DNA from: Nemania diffusa
Lineage: Eukaryota; Ascomycota; Sordariomycetes; Xylariales; Xylariaceae
Direction of reading: 5' to 3'
DNA: 64,000 bases
NCBI GenBank assembly: GCA_038501195.1
Contig: JBBPUQ010000004.1
Coordinates: 2,418,001-2,482,000, forward strand
The position numbers were made by a program, and so were the translations under genes. The stretch's first letter is position 1. Each line of letters opens with the position of its first letter. Positions 48,061 to 63,065 of the stretch are shown here, in pieces. The notes beneath the pieces were generated by a model that saw nothing but the letters and a program-made list of their open reading frames with translations, searched no databases and had not been told where the DNA came from.

Positions 48061-51000
48061 AACTTTTAACAAGCTATAAAAAATAAAAGCAGCTTTTATT
48101 TTTAGCTTTTTTTTTACTAACTATATATTTTGTTACATTTTAAATAAATAAATTTATATTTTATATAAAAAATAATATAGTTTTAAAATAGATTTTATTA
48201 AGTAGATTTTAGTAGATCTTTTTGTTAATTATATATAATATAGCATTTATATATAGCTATAAATTAAATAAAGCTTATATATATAATTAAACTTTAAATT
48301 TTTAAACTTAATATAAGTTTTTTTTTTTATTAAATTTATATTTTACTTTTTATTACTATTTTATTTAATTATTTTTAACTACATTTATTATTTATTTACT
48401 TTTTTACTTTTTTATTTATATATATATATTATTTATTTAATTTAACTTTTTTGTTTTATATTATAAATATATACTTTTTATTTAGTTCAACTTTTTTGTT
48501 TTATATTATAAATTTATATTTTTAATTCAATTTAATTAAATTTTATTGTTTTATTTTTTAAATTTATTTTATTTATAAAATAAACTAAAAGCGCTAAAAA
48601 GTACTTTTTGCAGTTATATATAACAACTATAATTTAATATATCAAATTAATAACAAAGTTTTAACTATTAACTAAAATTGTTATTATATTTAAAAAATTA
48701 TAATATTTATTATTTATTAATAAAGCTTTTTTAATTTTATTAATAATATAAGTTTATATTTTTATTATATTTAAGTTTTATAATTTAATTTTTATTTTAT
48801 TTAGTTTTATTAATTATATAATGTTTTAAATATTATATTATTTTATTATTATTTTTAAAATTTATAGCTTTATTATTAATTTTATTATTATTTACTTTTG
48901 TAATAATTATAATATTATTATTAATATTACTACTATATATTTAAATGTTTAAATAATTGTTTATTATTTAAAATCAAAAGTTTAATAATGTAGTATTTAA
49001 TTAGTTTTATTTTTTAGCTAGTTTTTAATTGCTTTTTTTAATTAAAAAAACAAACTTGTTATAAATTTTTATTATGTTTGTTTTTTTATATTTATTAATT
49101 ATATATTAATTTAAATATAGTTATATATTAAATAATTTATATATTAGTTAAGCAAATATTTTAGTTTATGTTTTGTTATATATTTTTATTTTAAAATTTT
49201 TAACTTTTTTATATTTAATATTTAAATAAAATATTATAATTTAAAAAAATTCAACTTAATAAATTTTATTTATTGTTTTTTTTAGAAATTTTAAATTTTT
49301 ATAATATATTTAAACTAATATAACAAAGTTTTTAAAAATTATATAACATTTGTTTTTTGTTATTACTGTTTTTTAAATATTAATAAATATAATATCGATT
49401 AAGTTAATTTTATATTATAATTTTAAAACAATATAAGTTTAAAATTATTTGCTATAAAATTATAAAAAAATAATAAAAACTAGTTTAATTTAAAAATATT
49501 ACTAGCTTAATATATTAATTAAAAATTAATTAACTAAATAAATTAACTGCATTTTTTATTTTAAAATTTTTTTTTAAACAAATAATTATAAATAATATTA
49601 TAAATTAAATATTATTATAATTATGTTATAAATACTACTATAATTAAACAATTAATTTATTTAAAACTTTTAATAATAAACAAGTATTTTTTAAATAGTT
49701 AATTAAACTTAAAGCTTATAATATTTAAAAAGTTACTATTATATATAATATTATATATAATATTATATAATAATATTTATAGTTATAAAAAATCTTATTT
49801 AATAAATAAATAATTTAGCTATAGTACTTTTTATTAATAAAACAAGTTATATAATAGTTTTTTTTTTGTTTTTTCTATATTAATTGTAAAAAATCGATTA
49901 ATTAATTAATTTATTTGTTTTATTTGTTTATATTAATTAAATTAATTTTTAATTCAACTTTAATAATTAAACTTAAATAATATTTATAAATATAAAACAA
50001 ATATTTTATTTAATTATATAATTATAAAGTTTTATTTATTAAATTAAAAATAATATATGTTTTATTATTTTAACTTTTATATTTTAATAACTTTTTATAG
50101 TTTAATAATAAAAATATTATATATAAAACAGCAATTTATTAATTTTTTTTTGTTTTGTTATATTATTTAAAAATTAGTTTTTTGAGTTTTTTATTTTGTT
50201 TTTTTACTTTTAACTAATTTAACACTTTATAGCATTTTTTATATTTGTTATAATATTTTTTAAAAATATATAAGTTTAAAATTTCAGTATTTAAGTTTAT
50301 AAAATTTTTAAAAATATTATAAGCTGCAAAATATATTAAACTAAACAACTAAACATTAATAAAATTACTAAAGTTAAAATAAACAATTTTTTAATTAAAA
50401 AATAAATTAAAAGCTATAATATATTAATTATTATAATATTTACAAAGTTAGTTTTTAATATAAGTTATTAAAATATTACTAAATAATAATTAGTTATTTT
50501 AACTAGTTATAGTTATTATAGCTACTATATAATATATTTTATTTTTAATGTTTTGTTTATTATATGCAGTATTAAAAGTTTATAAATATACTATTATATT
50601 ATTTGCTTTTTTTTTAGTTATTATTACAAGCTATAATAGCTTTTATATTTTGTTTAAAGTTTTTAGTATTTGTTAATTTGTTAATATTTAATAAAATATA
50701 TTTTTGTTAAATTTTTTAGTTAATATAATAAACTCTTTTAATTTTTTAATAATTAAACTAAATAATATAATAACATTTAATAATTAATAAACTTGTATAA
50801 TTTATAATATTTATTGTTTTATTAGCAATTTTTTAATAATATATTATAATATTAATTATATAAACATTAATTAAAACAAACTTTTAAATATAGTTTTATT
50901 ATTTAAGTTTAAAAATATATTAACAATAAATATAGTTTTATTAAAGCTTATTATATTTTTAAGCTTTTTTATATTAATATAAAATTTTATTTAATTTTAT

Positions 51001-52410
51001 TAATTAAGTATTATTTATTTTTTAATATTTTGTTTATTTTTTACTTTTTTATATATTATAAACTAATTAAAATTTAACAAACTATTTTTAATAAAAAAAG
51101 TATAAGCTAATTTTAAAATATAATATTTATATATTTATATATTATATTAAAACAGACTTTTTTTTTTATATTAATATAGTACTAGCTTATAACTTAATAT
51201 ATAAAATAAATAAAAAAAATTTTGCTTAATATAATTATTTTAAACTTTATTTTATAAAAAGTTCTAATATATAGCTATTTATTTAGTTTAATTATATATT
51301 ATTAAGTTTTAATAATTATAAAGTGCTGTTATATATATTAATATTATAATATAATTTAAATAGTTTATATTATTTTAAACTGTTATATTTAACAGAATAA
51401 AATAAAGCATAAAATTTTTAGTAAATATAACTAAAAGTAGCAGCGCTATATTTTTAAATAAAATAACAAAACATATTTTAATTTTAATTTTTTTAATAAA
51501 TAAATACTTATTTTTGTTTAATAAACTTAAAAAGTTGTTTTTATATATGTTTTAACTATATAATATAAAATATAAAATATAACAAAAAAACTGCTAGTTT
51601 TTTTTATAGCTCAACTGTTTATAAATATTAATTAATAAAAATATTTTTAGTTTTTTTTTTTATTTAAAAAAATTTAAATATAATAAATAATATTTTTTAA
51701 CTTTATATTTGTTTTATTTATATATAATATTATTAGTATTATTTAATAATATATAGATTATTAAATAACTGCTTGTTTTTTTATTTATAAAACAAATATT
51801 TGTATTTTTGAAGTTATTATTGCAACTTTGTAAAAATATCTAATAGTTCTGTTTTAATTTATATTTGATTTAATTTAAAATATTTTTGTTTATAGTGTAA
51901 ATTTTATTATTTATTTTTTATAAGTTAAACAAATTATTTAAGTTTTATTAATTTTAACTATTGTTTTATTTTTTTAGTAATATAGTTGTTAGTAATAAAA
52001 TTGCTACAATTGTTTAAATATAAATAAAAATATATATAATAATATTATTTAGTTAGCTATTATAAAAATAATATAATATATTATTGTTATTTAAATATAA
52101 TGTAATAGCTATTAGTTAAATATTATAATTATTTATTATTAGTTATAAAAAAAAAGCTAAAGTTGCTATTTATAATATATTACAACTAAAAAATATAATT
52201 TGTACTAATAAAAATATTTTAAAAAAAAATTTAACAAACAAAAAAAAACTAAATAATAACAACAGAAAAAAAAACTAGTTTATATTATATATAATATATA
52301 TAATTTTAATATAAATAGTTAATAGTATAATATATAAAGTAGTAATATTTAAATATAAATTAATTATATAAGTTAAAAAGTTGTAACAATTTAAATAAAG
52401 TTAATAGTAG

Positions 52411-52461
52411 TTATAAAATAAATAAAAGTTATAAAATAAATAAAAGTTATAAAATAAATAA
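52411..52461. repeat. Tandem repeat, 18-bp unit, about 2.8 copies
   Basis: The unit TTATAAAATAAATAAAAG is repeated without mismatch until the last partial copy. Confidence 0.85.
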
Positions 52462-53158
52462 ATATTAAAATAAGTTTTAATAATTTATTAAATTTAAATT
52501 GTTTTATAAATTTATAAATTATATATTTAAACTTTATTTAGTTAGCAAATATTATAATATAAATAATATAAAAAATAAACTTTATAAATTAGTTTAGTTT
52601 ATTAATTAATATTTAAATAAAGCTTTAAAGTTTATACTTTTTTTAAATATATTATATTTATTGCTTTTTATTATATAATTTAATAAATTAAGTTTTATTA
52701 AAAGTTACTGTTTTTTTTTCGCTTTGTTATTATTTTTAACTAATTATAAACTTTCTGCAATTTTAAAATAAATTATTTCAAAAGTAAATTTTATTTTTTT
52801 ATTTAGTTTTATTAATTAAATTGTTTTATTTGTACTAATATTATTATAATTTAATATTTAAATATTTAATAAATATATTACTAATAATTTTAAAAACTTT
52901 TAGTTTATAAAATAACGTAAAAATATAATAGAATTATTTATAAATTTATATATAGTAAAAACATATATATAAAATATAAATTTACTTTTTATACAAAAAA
53001 ACTATAAAAAAGCTATAATTACAATAAAATATCAAATATTAAAAAAACAATTAAATTAGTTAAAAAAAAACCTTAATATAGCTTTTAAAAAATAAACTAG
53101 TATTTATTAACTAATTATAACTAAAGTTAAAAATTACTAATATATTTTTATTTTATAT

Positions 53159-53260
53159 ATTAATTTTTGTATTAATTTTTATATTAATTTTTATATTAAT
53201 TTTTATATTAATTTTTATATTTATTTTTATATTAATATTTATATTAATTTTTATATTTAT
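53159..53260. repeat. Tandem repeat, 12-bp unit, about 8 copies
   Basis: The unit ATTAATTTTTAT is repeated with a few single-base changes; one copy reads TTTG in place of TTTA. Confidence 0.85.
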
Positions 53261-54681
53261 TTATTAGTTACAAAGTTTAAAAATATTCTGAATAATTTAT
53301 AGCTAATTTTAATTTTAAACTTTTTACATTTAAATTATTTGTTTATACTTTTATATATATAAACTTTAATAATAAAAACACTGGTTTTTTTAAAAATTGT
53401 AAAAACTAGTTTAAAATTATTAATATTTTTAAAAACTACTTTAATTATTTAATATATATTACTAAAAACAATAAAGTTAATAATATTTAATTTTAAAGTT
53501 TTTAAAAATATTTATAAAATTATATATATATAATAGCTTTATTTTTAATTAATAAAAATTGTTTCAAGTTATTTATTAAATAAAACATTTTTATTTATAA
53601 AATAGTTTATAAAATATATTTATTATTATTTTATTACTTTTAAATTAATATATTATTAATTTATTTATAAATTATTTAATTATAATAGTTTTAGTTAAAT
53701 ATTTTTAATTTAAACTATATATATTAAAAGTATATAATAAACAATATATATAATAATGTTATTTTATATATTGAATAGTTTATTTAAAACTTTCAACTTT
53801 TTTAGCAGTTTTTTAAAAAAAATTATACAAAAAAACTTTATTATATAAATTTAAATTAATATAAAAATTAATATAAATAGTTAACTTATTAAAAAAAAAA
53901 ATACTTTGTTTATTATATATAAAAAAAAGCTATAACTAATATATTAAAAAGTTTTTTTTATAAAATTAAAACTTTTTATTTATATTTGTATTATTTTTAT
54001 TATTTAGTTTATAATATTATAAAAACAAATAATACTAATATAAAAATTAAAACTTTGTTTAATTATTTTAGCTTTTTTAGTTTTAGTATTACTAAATTTT
54101 ATATATTTTTTAATATAAAAAAAAAACATTTTTTATATATATTTACTAATATTTGCTTTAAAAATATTAAAAAATAAAAATTGCGTTTTTTTAATACTAC
54201 AACAAAATATATATTATTTTATTAATAATTTATATAAGTTTTTTTATTATTTAATATTAGTATTATATTAATTTTATATTTTTTTTTAGCTGTAAAAAGT
54301 TATAATTTTTAAAATACTATTATTTATATTATATAATGTTTTTTTAAAACAATAAACTAGATTTATTTTTTTATTTTAATATATTAACTATATTTAATAT
54401 ATTATAAAAAATTATCAGTTTTAAATATTTTGTTAAAAATATTAATATTAAAAAAAATAAATATTTATTTATTTTTAGTACTAATTATTTTTAAAGTGTT
54501 AAAATATAAAACTTTTTTTATAATTTTAATAATATTACTTTTTTAAGTTATATTATAGCTGTTTAAATTTTTAATTTATTTTATTTTTTAAAAACTTTTT
54601 TTTAAATTTTTAAGATTTTTTAAAAAAAAAAACATATTATTATAGAATTTAATTATTAAACTTTTACTTTATAGTTTTATT

Positions 54682-54734
54682 TATATATAAATTAATATAT
54701 AAATTAATATATAAATTAATATATAAATTAATAT
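54682..54734. repeat. Tandem repeat, 12-bp unit, about 4 copies
   Basis: The unit ATAAATTAATAT is repeated exactly. The array is followed by TAATTTATATATA, which is nearly its inverse complement. Confidence 0.85.
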
Positions 54735-57700
54735 AGCTATTAATTTATATATATTTATTAAATACTTTTTATATTTTTTAAATATTAAAATTTATTATTT
54801 ATAGCTATTTAATTAAATAAAAAGTTTGTTTTAAGTTTTATTAAATAAACTTAGTTATTAAATTAAAGTTTAATATAGTTAAACTTTTAAATATTACAAA
54901 CTAAAAATATTAAATATTATATATAATAATTGTTTATTTAACTAGTTTAGCTAATTTATTTATTTAATCAAAATTTAGTTATTTATATTATTTATATTTA
55001 AAAAGATTTATTATATATTAAAAAGTTTGTTAAATAGTTTTTTTATAGTTGTTTTTAAAATAATGTACTATTTGTTTTTGAACTAATTAATTTAAAACTA
55101 AATTTTTTTCAATTAAAACAAATAAATAAAATAACTATTGTTTAAAATAACTAAAATAATATATATACTAAAATTTTTAATAACAAGCTATTTTATTTTT
55201 TTAGTAAATAAAGTTTAATTTGTTAATTTTAAGCTATAAATAATATAAAAAAGTTTTTAGTTTATATAACGCTAGTTTTAAATTTAAATACTTTTAATTA
55301 TTTTATTTAATTTTATAAAAATAAAATAGTTATAAAAAATCTTATAAAAATATATATTTATACTAATATAATTAATTTGTTTGTTAAATTTTTTATTACT
55401 GTTTAAATTATATAATTTTATAAACTTTATAAATTTGTTATTAAATATATTAGTAAATTTAAAAAAGCTATTATAAAATGTTAATATAAATTAGAACTTT
55501 TTAAAAACAAATAAATAAAACTAATTTACTAGTTTAAAATATATAAAATATATATTATATATTAATTAAACAAAGAAATAATAAATTGTTATACTATAAT
55601 AAAAAAGTATATAGTTTTAACAATATAAATTAATTAGTTATAAACTAAAGTATTAATTAAAAACAATATATAAACTATTTATAAATAAACTAGTTATATA
55701 TATAATATATTAATTATTATATAATTATATAATAGTAAATATATAACAAAACAATAAAACAGAACTAAAAATTAAAACAAACTTTTAATAAAATATATAA
55801 ATAATTTAATAACAATAAATTTTAAAAATAAAAAACAGTATAATAGTTTTATAGTTATATATATAAATAAAAATAAATAAATAATAAAATAATAAAGCTT
55901 TAAATATAAACAATAAATTAAAATATATAAAGTTAGTTTTTATTAAATAAGCAACAGTTAAATTAGTAATTATATTAAATAACTAGCAAATAAACTAGTA
56001 AATAGAACTATTAATAAGTTAATAAAACTAAATTAATAAATATAACTATAAGTTTTTAAAAGTTTTTATAGTAAAATAAAATTGCATATTATATTAAAAA
56101 TTTAATTTAATAAATAGTTTTAATAAATAAAAAATTATTAATTAATTAATTATTAATTATATATTGTTATTAATATTATTATTTAAGTTTTAATATTTTA
56201 ATATTTTAAATTATATTTATTTAATTTTATATATTTGTTATATTATATATATTAAATATTAAAATTAAAAATATTTTAATAATTAAACTAAAATTTAATA
56301 TATTAATTAAATTAATAAATAAAGTATTATATAAAAATAATATTAACTTTTTTAGTTTTAATTTTTAATTTAATAATATAAATAATTTAATATAATTAGC
56401 TATAAAACTATAAACAAAAAATATTATTTAATATTATATACTAAAACTAAAATACTATATATTATATATTTTATTTAGTATTTATAATATAACAAATAAT
56501 ATAATTACTAATAAATTTAATTATTATATAAAAAAGTTATAATATAAATATTTAATAAATATTTAATATATATTTATTATTATATATATTTATTATTAAA
56601 TAATATTATTTGTTAATTATAATATATTATATTATATAAAATAAATAAATAATATAATATTATTATTTAAAACAAGTTTTATTAATTTTACTATTACTTT
56701 AAAAAAAGCAATTTTATTAAACTAATACTATATTTAAATAGCTAATAATATTAATATTAATATTTTAATATAATAAAATAAAAAAAAATAAATAAAACAC
56801 TTATATACTAAAAAACTTAAATTAATAATAAATAATTAATATATAATATTTATAATATTTAAATATATATTATTAAATAAAATAATATTAACAATTGTAT
56901 TAATTTAAATAATAAAGTAAAATATATAAAAGTTTAAAATATAAACTAGTTTTTTATTTATAAGTTTGTAATAAATAAAATTAGCTATTTTTATAAAACA
57001 AGTAATATTTAGTTAAAACTTTTATTATTTATATTTTTATATTATAAGTTATATAAAACAGTTAAAATTTTATTATAATAATTTATTAACATTAATATTT
57101 TTTATAATTAATTAATATTAAACTATTTATTTAGTAATATTAATAAAATATTGTTTATAGTATTAAAAAATTATTAATAATATAAAAACTATATATTTTT
57201 ATAATTATTAAAAATAAAGTTAGTTTATTAGCGATATAAAAGCGCTACTTTTTTATAAATATAAATTATTATCATAATTTAGCAAACTTTTTAATAATAT
57301 ATTAAATAAACTAAATAATATATATAAATATAAAATTAATAATAATAAAAATTTAATGTTTTAGTATTAAATAGTTAAATAACTAAGTTTAAATTAATAT
57401 AAATATATATAAAAGCGAAAAAAAAAGCAATAAATATTTAAAATAAAATAAAAAAACTTGTAATAGTTTTTTTAATTTATTTATAATAATAAATAGTTTT
57501 ATAGCTAGTATTAAATATATTAATTTATAAAAAGTTATAAAAGTAATAAAAATTTAGCTATATATTAAAAGTTTATAAGTAATAGTAATAAAAAGCAGCT
57601 TTTTTGCTATTTAGCTATTTTATTATTTACTTTTTTTAAAAGTTTAATTTTATAAAGCTTGCTTATAAAGTTTGTATTGTTAATTTATAAAACTTACAAA

Positions 57701-57810
57701 GTTTATTTATAAAATTTACAAAACTTGTTTTTTTTATATTTTTTTAAATATATTTTTTTGAATATATTTTTTTTTATTATTAATTATATAATATATTTAT
57801 ATTGTTTAAT

Positions 57811-57848
57811 TTATATTATTTATATTATTTATATTATTTATATTATTT
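57811..57848. repeat. Tandem repeat, 9-bp unit, about 4 copies
   Basis: The unit TTATATTAT is repeated exactly. Confidence 0.85.
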
Positions 57849-60800
57849 ATTTTTAACTTTTTAAACTTATAAAATTTATTTATAATTTTTATTTTTTTTA
57901 AACTTTTTATTTAAACTAATTTATTTTATTTTATTAAATCTATATTATATATATTTTTAAATTAAAAAGATTTAATATATAAAATATTTTTTTATTATTA
58001 TTTTTAAACTTTTTTTTATTGCTAATATTTTTTAAGTTATTTATATTAATTTAAATTATTTAAATAGTTTTTTTATAATATTATATTAGTTAAGCTTTTT
58101 TTTTTGTATTTGTTTTAATTTTAATTATTTAAATTATAATAATTTTATTAATAGCTTTAAAATTTAAAAAATATAAAAATATATAATTTGCAAATTAATA
58201 TATGCTATTTTTTTAAATATATAATTTATTTTATATATTTTTTATAAAACTAACTTTTATAAACTTAATTATTTATAACGTTATAAAAATATATATATTT
58301 ATTATAATTATATAATTAAAGCTTTAAAGTTTAAAATAAACTTTTATAACTATAAAATTTAATTATTTAAATATATTTTATATATTTTATTAATATTAAT
58401 AAATAATTTTTAATATTAATAAATTATTAATTATTAATTTATAGTTTTTTATTATAACTATTTTATTAACTTTATTTTTTATTTAAAGCTTTTTTTTTAA
58501 TTTTTATTATTTATTTATATATATAAATTAATTTATTTTTTTTAGTTTTAACTTTTAGCTTTTTATTTTTAATTAATTTATTTTGTTAATTTTTATAATT
58601 TATTATTTATAATTATATATTACTAATAATTAATAGTTTATATTTTTTTATAACTTTAATTTTTTTTTTGTTTTTTTTTTAGTTTATTATATAATTGTAA
58701 AAACACTTTATTTTATTTTCTCTTTTTTTTTTATTAATTGTTAACTTTATTAATACATAAACAAGTTTTTATATAATTTTTAAAACAAATAAAATAAAAA
58801 AAAGCTAGTTATTTTTATATATTTTTAAATATTATTTAAAATATTTATATATTTTTTTAGTAATAGTATATTTATTAGTAATATTATAATATTATTTTTT
58901 TTTAAGCTATTTTTTTTATTAATTAACTCTTTTTTAAATCGCTTTAATAAAAAAATCCGAAAAACTATAATGTTATTATTGCTACTTTCTTTTTTATTTG
59001 TATTATTTTGTTTTATTAATATATAACTTTATATATATTTTTTTTTTAAATTAAATATTTAAAATAGTTAACTATTTAAAAGTTTTTTTATATATTAACT
59101 TTAATATAACTAAAAAGCTATTTTTTATATAATCGATAGTTTTATTTTATATAACTAAAAACATTTTATTATTTAAATAAGCTTTATATATTTAAAAAAT
59201 TTTTATATTTAATAATTCAAGTTTATAAAATATATAATATAGCAGCAAAAAAGCAATAATTAAAACTGTTTTAGTTTTTTTTTTAAACTAATATATTTTA
59301 TAACTTCTATTAATATTAAACAATAAAAACTTTTTTTAGTTATAATTAATTAATTTAATATAATAATTAAAATAGTTAAATTAATTTAAAATAATTAAGT
59401 TATTAATTTATTTGTTTTTTAAAAAACAAATTAGTATTATATTATTTAAATTATTACTATTGATTTTTTTAAATATTTATATAGTTAAAATTATTATTTA
59501 ATTAAATATTATATTTTTATTAGTTAAAACTAGCTTAATAATAGTACTATATATTTAAAAGTTTAAATTAATATATTATAAATTTTCTATTTTATAATAA
59601 ATTTATATTGCAATATTATTTATATAGCTTAAATAAACTTTTATTTTATTTATATTAAACAAATATTTTAATATTATTTTATTAATTTTATAACAAATTT
59701 ATAAAGTTTTATATTATATTTTAAAGTTAATATAATTATTAATTAATTTTATTTATAATAACTGCAATTTTTTTTTTATTTATTTAAATATATTATAATT
59801 TTTAATTAAAAACTAATAAGCTTATTAATATTATATTTAATAAACTTTTTATTAATTAAAACAGTTAATTTTTAATATTTTGTTAATTATATATTACAAA
59901 TAATAAAAGTTTATATAAATACTTTAAAAAACAAATTGTTATATAGTACTATATTAAACTATTTTTAATAAATTATTTATAACTTTATTATAACTACTAT
60001 TATATTAATAAAAATAATAATTTTTACAGCAGCTTTTTTATTTTTGCAATATAATATATTAAAAGCTTATATAGCTGTTTTTATTTTTTTGAAATAGCTT
60101 TTTTAATATATTTCTACTACTAATAGTACTTTTGTTTTAATAAAGTCGAAATTATTAAAAAGCTATATATTTTAAATATTATATATTGTTTATTAACTAA
60201 ACTATAAATTTATTAATATAATTATTAATAAATATATATAAGTGTTTTTTAAAATAAATAAAATAACTAAAAATTATTTTATAATGTAATATTAAATATA
60301 GCTAATTAATTAAAAAAATTAAAAAAACAACTAAAATTATATAACTTATATATAAAATTGTTACAAAAAATAAGTTGATATTTTTTGTAATAATATTACT
60401 TAATAAACTAATATTTTAATTAAAATTTACATTTAAAAATAATATTTATTTTTTAATAACAATTTTATTTATTTATAAATTTTACATTTTAAAAACTATT
60501 TATTAATTAAAATACTAATTTAAAATTTAAATATAAAAATTATATTACTTAAATCAAAAATATAATTATTTAATAAAACTTAAACTAATTTTTATATAAA
60601 TAAACATTTTATTATTTATATTAATATATTTTATATTGTTACATTTTAATTTTAAAAATAAAATTGTTTTTATATTTTTTTTTTATTTTATTTTTATTAT
60701 AATATATTTTTTACTAGCTTTGTTATAATTATTATTTATATAAAACAATAGTATAAATATTTTTTTTTATAATAAATATAACTAATTTGTTTTAAAAAAT

Positions 60801-62059
60801 ATTATAACTTTTTTATTTTTTTATTAATAAAACTTATTATTAATATATTAACTTTTTGTTTTTAGCTATATTAAATAATAAATACTTTTTTTTTAAATTA
60901 TTAGTTTAATTTATAGTTATTAAAAAGCAGCAGTTTTTAATTCTTTATAATAATAAAGCTATAAAACTAACTAAAAACCCAAACTTATTTCTATTACTAT
61001 TTTAATTTTAAATAATATTTACTATATTATAAATAAACAAAAAATAAATTTAAAAACTTAAAAATAAGATTTTATTAATTAATATAACAATTAATATATT
61101 ATTAATAGTTTATTTATTATACTTAATTTATTAAAGTAGCTTTTTATTATTATTAGTATTAATTTATTTTAATTTTTTTTATTTATTTAAATATTTTGTA
61201 ATTTTACTTTTTTAGCTTTTATTTTATAATTATTTATTTAATTTTTTTATTTTATTTACTTTTTTTTACTTTTATTTATTATTTATATTTAAAGCTTTTG
61301 CTATTTTATTATATATTTATATATATAACAATTTAATAGTTTATAATTTAACTTTGTTACTAGTTTATTTATTAATAGTTATTAATATATTATTTTTAAT
61401 TAATATATTAGTTTATAATTAATTAAACTATATTATTAAATATATATACTAGTGTTAAAAAACTGTATTAATTTATTTGTTTTTTTCGAACTTAGTATTT
61501 AAGCTATATTTTATATTTTTTGTATTAATAAACCGACTTTATTTATTGTTTTTTTTTAATAATAAGCTATATTAACTTTTAACAATAGTTTTTAAACAAT
61601 TATTACTATATTCTTTTATAATATTTAAGTAATAAAAATTAAAGTGTATATTAGTAGCATAGTTTAAATTAAATCGATTATTGTTAAATATATTAACAAA
61701 AAAAACTTTAATAAATAAGTTGAAAGTATATAAGTATAAAATTAACAAGTATATTACTAAAAGCTATAAATTATTATATTTAGTTAAATATAAAATAAAA
61801 AAATCAGAACTACTAATAAAATAAAAAATGAAATTATTAACTATAAATATAAATATATTATTTATATTAAAATTAACAGCTTTATATTTTTGCTTTTGTT
61901 TTAATATAATTGTTTATAAGTTTAATATAATATTATTATAAATATAACTTGTACTATTTTAAAAAATATTATAAAAATACTTTTTAATTAACTTTTTATA
62001 AACTAAAATATATTTTTTAATATAAATAATAATAATTATACTATAAAAAACTTTAAAAA

Positions 62060-62160
62060 CAATAAAAATAACAAAAATAACAAAAATAATAAAAATAATA
62101 AAAATAATAAAAACAATAAAAAAAGTAAAAAAAATAAAAAAAGTAAAAAAAATAAAAGTA
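62060..62160. repeat. A-rich tandem repeat, mostly 9-bp unit
   Basis: AAAAATAAC changes to AAAAATAAT, and then to AAAAAAAGT/AAAAAAAAT words across about 100 bases. Confidence 0.75.
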
Positions 62161-62918
62161 TATTTAATTTAAACATTTAAAAAATTAAAAACTTAAACAA
62201 TTATAAACAATAAAACTTAAACTGTTAATTTTAAATATATATTAATATAAATTTTGTTTATTTTATTTATAACAAATTTATATTTCTTTATATATATATT
62301 TTTTATTATTTATTTTATATATTGTATTAATAGTTTAAATAATATAAAACTTTATATAAAAAAGCTTTATAAATAAATATTATCTATTATATTAAACTTT
62401 ATTAAGTTTATTTTTATAAGTTATTTATATAAAAAACTTTATAATATAATATATTTTAATATTTTTGTTTAATATATATATTTTATATAATTAATTATAT
62501 AAAAATTAGTAAATATTAATATTTATTTTATATTTATAAAAAATAAAAGTTTAAAAATATATAAATTATTTATATATGTTTATATAAAATTTTTAATAAA
62601 TAAATAATAAAGTTTTAAAATTATTTATTTATTAAATTTATATATATTTATTTTTTTATTACTATAAAATAAAATTGTATATAATATTTATTATATTAAA
62701 AACTAACTTTTTATATTTTATTTGTTTTATATTATTTGAAAAATTGTTAAATTAAATATAATATATATATTTTACTGTTATAAAAAAAGTTTTAATAACA
62801 ATAGTTTTTTAGCACTTAATAAACCTTTTTTAAACAGAAATAATCGCTATTATTTTGCTTTTTAAAAACATTTTCTAATTAAATATTATATTAATAAATA
62901 TATTTATATTTTTATTGC

Positions 62919-63065
62919 TTTTTTTATTAGCTTTGCTTATATTGCTTATTTTACTAGCTTTGTTTATATTGCTTGTTTTATTTATATTGCTTGTTTTATT
63001 AGCTTTAACTGCTTTATTTATATTATTTACTTTATTTATATTGCTTATTTTGTTAATTTTATTTA
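62919..63065. repeat. Imperfect minisatellite with TTTATATTGCTTGTTTTATT-like units
   Basis: Six or more related copies of a TATATTGCTT core alternate with TTAGCTTTG. This patch keeps more G and C than the DNA around it. Confidence 0.7.

Noticed and set aside
53986..54177. 63-codon ORF inside the AT isochore
   Set aside because: Composition is almost only Phe, Ile, Lys, Asn and Tyr, as expected from random A/T codons. There is no initiation context or motif.
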